DNA from: AWTP1-13 sp035714005
GTDB lineage: Bacteria; Pseudomonadota; Alphaproteobacteria; Rhizobiales; Hyphomicrobiaceae
NCBI GenBank assembly: GCA_035714005.1
Contig: DASTMQ010000211.1
Span: 1 to 12,475, forward strand
DNA length: 12,475 bases
Direction: 5' to 3'
Translations under genes and position numbers: made by a program
Shown here: in pieces, positions 7,901 to 12,475 of the stretch
Layout: each line of letters opens with the position of its first letter
Numbering within the stretch: the first letter of the stretch is position 1
The notes under the pieces: model-generated
What the model was told of the DNA's origin: nothing
Seen by the model: the letters and a program-made list of their open reading frames with translations, nothing else
Database searches by the model: none

Positions 7901-10900
7901 GCCCGATAGAAAACCTCGTCCGTGCCTGGCTGAGGTTGTCGCACTTTGGCGAGCGGTAACAGGCGCACCGTCAGGCCTTCCAGTTCGGCCACCGGCCGCT
8001 CTGCCAGATCGTAGATTCGAATATCGATTACCTGGGTGTCGTCATTCTCAACGCTGCGCAGCCTGGTGTGCACCCAGGCGTGATCGATCCCCTCCTGATG
8101 GCAGTGAAAAGCCTTGAGCGAGACCGGCAGATAGGCGCTGCACCCGTCGCGTTTGTCCATCTCCGCCGCCGCAAGGACGAGAGGATAGGCATGCAGGCAG
8201 GCATCCAGAAACGCGGGGTGCAACAGGTACTGCGACTGTGCCATCCCGTCGGGAAGCCGCACCTTGGTCAGCAGTTCGCGTTGGCCGACGTGCACTTCCT
8301 GAACGCCACGAAAACTAGGGCCATATTCCAACCCGAGCCCGCCGAGCCGCGCATAAAAGTCTGCAACCGGCAGTGTTCTGTGACAGCGAGAGCGAACTTG
8401 CACCGGTGAAAATTCCGGCCAGGACGGCGCCCCGGACGTGCGCAGGGTACCCGTCATGTGAGTTTGCCAAGTCTCGGCATCCTCGCTGGCCGCACTGACG
8501 AGCCGGAAGCTTGCCCGATCGGAACTCAGCGGATCTACCAGCAGCCGTACAAACCGGTCCTCCCCGTTGGCAAACGGCATCGCTTGATGATGCATGGCAT
8601 CCTCAAAGCTCACGCGCGGCGTGCCGAAATGCATGCGCCCGACGACCATGGCCGCCTCGAGTTCGGCGGTGGTTGGGAGCACGACGGTTCCCACAACCCT
8701 ATGATCAGAAAGATAACCGACATGCTGCACGCCGTAGCGCGCTTGATAACGCACGCCTTTGTCGGTCGAGTTTAAGCGTGTTCCCAGCAAGGGATGGCAG
8801 TGGTCGATAGCGGTTGCGGATCGCACAGTCCGGATCGGATTGTCCTCGATCCAGTGGCGCTTGCGCTGGAAGGGATAGGTGGGCAGCGGTATTCGTCGCC
8901 AGCAGGCGTCGGCATGCACCGCTGACCATTCGATCTTATGGCCCGCCAGATACAATGCGACCAGCATTTCACTGATTGAGTCGGCATTAGGTTTTTGCCG
9001 GTTCAGCGTCGCGATCCAGGCCGCCGACTTGGCATGCTGCCCAAGACAGACCTGCGCGAGCGGCAGCAACACGGGGTGTGGTCCGATCTCGACAAAAGTG
9101 CGGCACTGGAGTTTGGCGAGCGCAAGCATGCCGTCCGCGAACCGCACCCCTTGCCGAAGGTGTCGGCACCAATAGGATTTATCTGGCGCGCCGGACAGCG
9201 GCCCCCCGCTAAGGTTGGATATCAGGGGCAGCTTAGGGGTGTTGTACGCGATCTGGCCGGCAATATTTTCCAGGTCGGCAAGAATCGGCTCAGTACGGGG
9301 CGAATGAAAGGCATTGGAAATTCGCAAGTGTCGATAGCTGATCGCCTGCCGATCCAACTCCTCCGCCAGCCTTCGCAGAGCCTCCTGGTCGCCGGAGACA
9401 ACCGTGTTCAGCGGCCCGTTCAGCGCCGCCACGGCAAGCTCGGGAGCGACCTTTTCGATCAGCGCGCGCACCACGGATTCCTCGGCCATTATCGCGGCCA
9501 TGGCCCCGCCGCTCGGCAGGCTGTGCATCAGCGCGCCGCGAGCCGTGACCAATCGCATTGCGTCGTCGAGCCCAATGACATCGGCGATACAGGCAGCGAC
9601 GATTTCGCCCAAGCTGTGCCCAATGAGTGCCGCGGGCACGATGCCAAAGGATTTCAGAAGCTCGACCAGAGCATACTCGACCGCCAACAATGCAGGCTGG
9701 GTGTAGTCGGTGCGGTTAACCAGCGCGGCATCGCCGTCGCCGTTAAAAATCACGTCCAGCAAGTCGTGCTCGAGATAGGGTCGCGCCAGGGCATGGCAAC
9801 GATCGAGCGCATTGCGAAAAACGCTGTGCGTGCGGTAGAGATCGGCGGCCATGCCGGCATACTGCGAGCCCTGGCCGGAAAACAGGAAAGCGATGGGCGC
9901 GTTGCCCGCGCCGTGCTGGGCCGCGACATTCTTGGGCGCGGCCTGCAGCCATGCTGCGAGCTGCTTTTTCAGATCTGCGACCGAGCGGGCAGGCGCGGCA
10001 AAGCGAAAACCAAACTGGCTTCGGCTGACATTTGTGGTGTAGCAAACATCAGCTATGGGGACTTCCGGATTGGCGTGCAGCCAATGCAGAAGTTGCTCGA
10101 CACGGGCCACCAGCGCCTCGGCGCTCTTGGCGGACAGGGTGACCAAGCACGGCAACAAGCCCGGTGAGGAGGTCTGCGCCGCGGGCGTTGGCGGCGCCTC
10201 TTCGAGGACGGCAAAGGTATTGGTACCGCCGATGCCAAGGCTATTGAGGCCGGCGCGCCGGGGCGTGTCCGCGCCGGGAAAATCCCGCAGCTTTGTGTTC
10301 ACGTAGAAGGGCGAGGTGGCGAAGTCGATGGCAGGATTCGGCACCTGGAAATTGATGCTCGGCGGAATGCGTTTGTGATGCAGCACCAGCGCGGTCTTGA
10401 TCAAGCCGGCAATGCCCGCCGCTTGCTCGGGATGGCCGATATTGGCTTTTACCGAACCGACGGCACAATACTGCTGGCGTTTGCTTGCGCTCCCGAACGC
10501 CATGCTCAGCGCCTCAATTTCCAACGGGTCGCCGACAATGGTTCCGGTCGAGTGACATTCGATATAGCCGATGCTGTCGGCGCTTACCCCCGCCGACCTC
10601 AGCGCATCGGCCACAGCCTGGGCCTGCTGGCCCAAGCTTGGGGCGGTATAGCTGCCCTTGCCAGCGCCATCGTTGTTCGCCGCGGTTCCCTTGATGACGG
10701 CATAGATGTGGTCGCGGTCGGCGACGGCGCGCTGCAAGGGTTTCAGCAGCACGGCCCCGACACCGCTGCCAAAAATGGTACCCTGACCAATGGCATCGAA
10801 GGGGCGGCAATGCCCGTCCAGGGAATGCAGGTTGCGCTTTTCCGCCAAGTATCCCGCCACTTGCGGGATACGGACCACCGATCCCCCGGCCAACATCATG

Positions 10901-11499
10901 TCGCACTCATTAAACCTCAGATTCTGGCAGGCCTGGTGGACCGCCACTAAGGAGGAAGAGCACGCCGACTGAATTGTGAAGCTGGGGCCCGTGAGATTGA
11001 GCTTGAAGGAGACCCGGGTACTCAGGAAATCCTTGTCGTTATTGATGTGCGGCAGGCTTGCTGTCTGGCCGGGTAGTTCGGCGTGGTGCAGCTTCGCCAG
11101 CAGATAGCTCGTGACGACGCCACCACCGGTCGAAAGAACACCAACCTTGCCGGGGTAGCCGGCCGGATCATAGCCTGCATTCTCGACCGCCTCCCAACAC
11201 ACCTCCAGGAACAAGCGCTGCTGCGGGTCCATCAGTGCGGCGTCTTTGGGGGAATAACCGAAGAAGGAGGCATCGAACAGCTCGACGTCCCGCAGTATCG
11301 GCGCCGCCTTTACGTAGTTGGGATTTGCGATCAGGCTCGGATCAATGCCGGCCGTCACAAGCTCCTGATCGGCGAAAAACGTGACGGACTCAACGCCGTC
11401 ACACAAGTTGTTCCAATACTCTTCGGCTGTGGCCGCTCCGGGAAACCGACAGGACAGCCCAATAATTGCGATATCAACGTGCCACCGCGGGTTACTCAT
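4939..11499 (-). CDS. Single-module type I polyketide synthase, KS-AT-DH-KR-ACP-TE
   Basis: This 2186-residue enzyme loads, extends, partly reduces and releases an acyl chain. KS is at about residues 9-435, with Cys180 (QSACSSSL), His316 (CHSTGT) and His356 (KANIGH). AT is at about 534-820, with Ser629 (GHSLGE) and NAFHS at 729-733, which favours malonyl-CoA. DH is at about 901-1183, with His933 in HxxxGxxxxP, YGPSF at 1059-1063 and Asp1099. KR is at about 1197-1690, with AGGLGMLG at 1448-1455, LDD at 1533-1535 (B-type), Lys1553, Ser1577 and Tyr1590; the usual Asn four residues after Tyr is Ser1594. ACP is at about 1717-1790 (GVDSL, Ser1752). A Pro/Ala/Gly/Thr-rich linker covers about 1792-1920. 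The TE at about 1921-2186 is GrsT-like (LFCFPYAGGG, PPGRG), with Cys2007 (GHCLGG), Asp2135 and His2163. No ER or methyltransferase is present. KS begins almost at the start codon, so there is no N-terminal docking domain. The start lies 17 nt after the upstream gene, with a weak GAGAGAAG ribosome site. The product is unknown: a 2-enoic or beta-hydroxy acid, or a longer chain if the enzyme is iterative. Confidence 0.96.
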   Translation of the reverse strand: MSNPRWHVDIAIIGLSCRFPGAATAEEYWNNLCDGVESVTFFADQELVTAGIDPSLIANPNYVKAAPILRDVELFDASFFGYSPKDAALMDPQQRLFLEVCWEAVENAGYDPAGYPGKVGVLSTGGGVVTSYLLAKLHHAELPGQTASLPHINNDKDFLSTRVSFKLNLTGPSFTIQSACSSSLVAVHQACQNLRFNECDMMLAGGSVVRIPQVAGYLAEKRNLHSLDGHCRPFDAIGQGTIFGSGVGAVLLKPLQRAVADRDHIYAVIKGTAANNDGAGKGSYTAPSLGQQAQAVADALRSAGVSADSIGYIECHSTGTIVGDPLEIEALSMAFGSASKRQQYCAVGSVKANIGHPEQAAGIAGLIKTALVLHHKRIPPSINFQVPNPAIDFATSPFYVNTKLRDFPGADTPRRAGLNSLGIGGTNTFAVLEEAPPTPAAQTSSPGLLPCLVTLSAKSAEALVARVEQLLHWLHANPEVPIADVCYTTNVSRSQFGFRFAAPARSVADLKKQLAAWLQAAPKNVAAQHGAGNAPIAFLFSGQGSQYAGMAADLYRTHSVFRNALDRCHALARPYLEHDLLDVIFNGDGDAALVNRTDYTQPALLAVEYALVELLKSFGIVPAALIGHSLGEIVAACIADVIGLDDAMRLVTARGALMHSLPSGGAMAAIMAEESVVRALIEKVAPELAVAALNGPLNTVVSGDQEALRRLAEELDRQAISYRHLRISNAFHSPRTEPILADLENIAGQIAYNTPKLPLISNLSGGPLSGAPDKSYWCRHLRQGVRFADGMLALAKLQCRTFVEIGPHPVLLPLAQVCLGQHAKSAAWIATLNRQKPNADSISEMLVALYLAGHKIEWSAVHADACWRRIPLPTYPFQRKRHWIEDNPIRTVRSATAIDHCHPLLGTRLNSTDKGVRYQARYGVQHVGYLSDHRVVGTVVLPTTAELEAAMVVGRMHFGTPRVSFEDAMHHQAMPFANGEDRFVRLLVDPLSSDRASFRLVSAASEDAETWQTHMTGTLRTSGAPSWPEFSPVQVRSRCHRTLPVADFYARLGGLGLEYGPSFRGVQEVHVGQRELLTKVRLPDGMAQSQYLLHPAFLDACLHAYPLVLAAAEMDKRDGCSAYLPVSLKAFHCHQEGIDHAWVHTRLRSVENDDTQVIDIRIYDLAERPVAELEGLTVRLLPLAKVRQPQPGTDEVFYRAAWRQSSNAVANPRPDRAPGSWIIFADAKGVGVALAGRLEAGGHRCHLVYRDDACGQRGARTWTVNERQPHGFRRLLEQVAVSERFPCAGVLYLWGLDIPAIEAITLQGLKSGSEMMCRGALAILHALAETRSTGQPDRRLWFVTANTQKTEGHDQHIDPVQAPLWGLGRTIAIEYPSIWGGLIDLQFDPRRTPDVEQLAAELLSPDGETQIAITASGRRMVARFVKQTLADLPARPPRVRGDATYLVAGGLGMLGCSVAKWLIGKGAKHLVLTGRKAKAEAAQAIFSAAELNGAKVHVAAVDISRAMEVRQLIETIGNELPPLRGVVQSAGVLDDGILAQLDWDRFARLFEPKVYGSWLLHEYTKSLELDFFILKSSLLSLLGSAGQANYTASSAFLDALVAHRRAAGLPATAINWCAWSGGGLATVSGARGEAMWSALGVNFVSPDRAIELFDQLMHRDVDQIAVAIADWPTYAGKVGRPPFLAELMRVGEAVAASKRHEAEISLPAPLVAANGHARQQLRIRLQEHITAKLGFAEAINPDQPLNELGVDSLMAVTLSNSLENEFAIPVPVADLIKGPTINQLVDHLAAATTGTTPADPANTRSAPTSAPLLKMLDLPTPVAPVPLRATPAASALTAATVMELQITGRQQQAGERAQVAPHSVGAAAMAAGNGTHSGSRPGAEGTEAELPSGKGNGAGSAAVRSPALNFTAEIASPAGGKWLVAPRPNPGAKARLFCFPYAGGGVVSFRTWPQWLDSAVELVAIEPPGRGTRIKETAVDNLDTFVKRLLAEMVGWLDRPAAFFGHCLGGLTMFATLCALPQASARYIKHAFACGVKPPQLLQHRGAFEDNLIYDMMLHPQFELGAPPHAQPDDVFADIIRQFDTPAADRMLEIPQLRKALLPTIRAEFEMASNYRHQPGDPFSFPISSFIGDLDPWVSAEDSAGWGELTRGGFTNHVRKGSHFLMADDRDYILQTINREFAKFGA

Positions 11500-11516
11500 C
11501 TTTGCTTCTCTCGCCG

Positions 11517-11924
11517 CTACTTTATAGTACGTAGCAATTCAACCACCCGGTCCAGCGTTTTGGACTGGGCCTCAATTATGTTTACGGCGCCGGCGGTCAA
11601 CTTCTGGGAGATTTCCGAAACGTCCTCCCCCAATTTTCTTTGCATATCCTCGCCCAGCCTGCGTCTCCAGGCGTGTGATGGATCCAACACCATCATCAGC
11701 GCCTGCAGCTCCCGCGCCGTTAGTTTATGGATCAGGTCAACGAGACCATCGTGTGCTGGCGTGCTGCCGTCCTCGGCTTTAGGTCGCCGTTCGAGATGAG
11801 TTTTCAGCAACTGCAATAGATCTCTTTGAAAGGACAAAAACGGCAGTGTGAAGAGGATGGCCGCCCGCAGCATTCCACCGTCGCTGGTTGCGCGCCCGAC
11901 CGTGCGATTTTTGGTATCTGACAT
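11517..11924 (-). CDS. Uncharacterised 135-residue protein, first gene of the PKS operon
   Basis: I do not recognise this family. The start at 11924 is chosen because GGAG (complement of 11933-11936) stands about 8 nt upstream. An in-frame ATG at 11960 would add 12 residues, but its upstream sequence was not assessed. Residues 1-17 are polar. Residues 18-32 (MLRAAILFTLPFLSF) are a short hydrophobic stretch that is brief for a membrane span. A charged linker follows, then a mostly helical C-terminal half (about 58-135) with heptad-like spacing near the end (VNIIEAQSKTLDRVVELLRT), suggesting an amphipathic helix or coiled coil. It has no cysteines or catalytic motif. It ends 17 nt before the PKS start in a different frame, so it is co-transcribed but is not a broken-off PKS N-terminus. 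By position it could be a PKS partner, scaffold or acyl-chain/membrane adaptor. A phasin-like protein is another weak possibility. The coding call is supported by ribosome site, operon spacing and composition. Confidence 0.75.
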   Translation of the reverse strand: MSDTKNRTVGRATSDGGMLRAAILFTLPFLSFQRDLLQLLKTHLERRPKAEDGSTPAHDGLVDLIHKLTARELQALMMVLDPSHAWRRRLGEDMQRKLGEDVSEISQKLTAGAVNIIEAQSKTLDRVVELLRTIK

Positions 11925-12167
11925 CTCAGGGACTCCATTTCTTGGGCGCAGTCGCACCATATGCCCCTGGCAGGCTTCCGCCGCGACGGCGGCCGTCGGC
12001 CCGCGCTCCGTTGCAAAGCATCCCCATCAGCGCCGGCCCGAGCCGCGGCGCCCGTACTGGTCATTGCGCCTGGCCAGCTACGGCACCATCACCCCCCGCC
12101 TTGCACGCACTCATGGTGGACCCGGGCCACTTGTCACGGCAAGACACGGTCTGCGATTGGGTAAACC

Positions 12168-12191
12168 GCGAGAGACCCCTCCCCCTCTCGC
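12168..12191. repeat. Perfect 7-bp inverted repeat with 10-nt loop
   Basis: GCGAGAG (12168-12174) is followed by a C-rich 10-nt spacer and then CTCTCGC (12185-12191), the exact reverse complement. No T-run follows on either strand, so a simple intrinsic terminator is unlikely. Its location between two divergent genes allows an operator role, but a chance palindrome in GC-rich DNA is possible. Confidence 0.4.
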
Positions 12192-12417
12192 ACAGAGCGG
12201 TCGCTCGTCGCCTACTGGTTTTGCAGACGGCTCGAGCTTGCAAAAGCAGCCTTACCGATCGATACCGACATGGCGCCCGCAGGCGTAAAGGGAATTGCGC
12301 CAACCGACCTGAACAAGGCTGGCGTTAACTTTGTAATGATCCCTCTGCCGTCGGGGCAATCGGCTGCCTTCCGCAAGGGGCGCTTCAGCCGCTACAGTAG
12401 GCGCTCACCCCGAGTTT

Positions 12418-12422
12418 GGAGG
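12418..12422 (+). promoter_or_regulatory. Ribosome binding site of the patatin-like gene
   Basis: GGAGG stands 5 nt upstream of the ATG at 12428. It is a near-consensus Shine-Dalgarno sequence and is the main reason to accept this start although only 16 codons are visible. Confidence 0.75.
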
Positions 12423-12427
12423 CGGAC

Positions 12428-12475
12428 ATGCCTACGGTGGTCGTCGCGTGCCAGGGCGGTGGCATCCATGCGGCT
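12428..12475 (+). CDS. Probable patatin-like phospholipase, N-terminal fragment only
   Basis: Sixteen codons are visible before the window ends, reading MPTVVVACQGGGIHAA. A short beta-strand followed by a glycine-rich turn at the very N-terminus, here ACQGGGIHAA, is the pattern of the oxyanion-hole loop in bacterial patatin-like lipid hydrolases, where GGG(A/S)xxAAFxAGVL is common. The Ser-Asp catalytic dyad (GxSxG and DG) would be beyond the edge and cannot be checked. It is preceded by a strong GGAGG ribosome site and is transcribed divergently from the PKS operon, so the two could share regulation, but nothing shows it. Another hydrolase or a nucleotide-binding protein with a glycine-rich start remains possible. 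Confidence 0.6.
   Translation, partial: MPTVVVACQGGGIHAA

Larger units (their letters stand above)
11925..12427. other. Divergent intergenic region between the PKS operon and the patatin-like gene
   Basis: About 500 nt should contain both divergent promoters. Open frames here on both strands are Arg/Pro-rich and resemble no family, so I leave them uncalled. I could not pick -35/-10 pairs with confidence. The one structured element I see is the inverted repeat at 12168-12191. The part nearest the plus-strand gene (about 12310-12350) is locally AT-richer (GTTAACTTTGTAATGAT) and could hold its promoter. Confidence 0.5.

Noticed and set aside
8995..10167. Plus-strand open frame of 390 codons opposite the PKS AT region
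   Set aside because: It lies wholly antisense to conserved AT and KS-AT linker sequence and has no recognisable domain. The same holds for the 359-codon frame at 6880-7959.
4939..11499. Enoyl reductase or methyltransferase domain between DH and KR
   Set aside because: The stretch after the DH (about residues 1197-1430) matches the structural half of a KR. No NADPH-binding ER motif or SAM-binding motif is seen before AGGLGMLG.
11517..11924. Small protein as a frameshifted N-terminal piece of the PKS
   Set aside because: It is in a different frame, has its own ribosome site and stop, and the PKS has its own start and ribosome site with a complete KS domain.
1..12475. tRNA genes, CRISPR arrays, insertion sequences or transposases
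   Set aside because: I saw no regularly spaced repeats, no transposase motifs and no tRNA-like cloverleaf in the intergenic stretches.

Overview
The window looks like part of a high-GC alphaproteobacterial chromosome, most plausibly Rhizobiales and Bradyrhizobium-like. That assignment is an inference from base composition, from the style of the three-subunit molybdenum hydroxylase and from the formylglycine-generating-enzyme remnant. No marker gene fixes the taxon.

Layout. (1) Positions 1-3813, minus strand: a three-gene operon for a PaoABC/YagTSR-type aldehyde (xanthine-dehydrogenase family) oxidoreductase, in the order 2Fe-2S subunit, FAD subunit, molybdopterin subunit. The last gene runs off the left edge. 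(2) Positions 3814-4938: about 1.1 kb without an intact gene. Its right-hand part (about 4583-4902, plus strand) is a decayed, internally deleted and frameshifted remnant of a formylglycine-generating-enzyme (FGE/SUMF1) family gene. (3) Positions 4939-11924, minus strand: a compact two-gene operon. A 135-residue protein I cannot assign is followed, after 17 nt, by a 2186-residue single-module type I polyketide synthase. Its domain order is KS-AT-DH-KR-ACP-(long Pro/Ala/Gly/Thr linker)-TE. (4) Positions 11925-12427: a non-coding divergent intergenic region with one clear inverted repeat. (5) Position 12428 to the right edge, plus strand: the first 16 codons of a probable patatin-like phospholipase.

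How the genes work together. The three oxidoreductase subunits form one enzyme: molybdenum cofactor (substrate oxidation), two 2Fe-2S clusters, one 4Fe-4S cluster and FAD. The PKS appears self-contained. It has no N-terminal docking extension, a malonyl-type AT, DH and KR but no ER or methyltransferase, its own ACP and its own thioesterase. It could take an acyl starter, extend it one or more times and release the product without partner modules. No phosphopantetheinyl transferase, starter-activating enzyme, exporter or regulator is in the window.

The most notable points are these. The PKS thioesterase has Cys instead of Ser as nucleophile (GHCLGG). The thioesterase is of the type II (GrsT-like) family yet fused in cis behind a roughly 125-residue low-complexity tether. 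The PKS is paired with an orphan small protein. The PKS lies directly against a broken FGE gene, which suggests the locus was inserted or rearranged.
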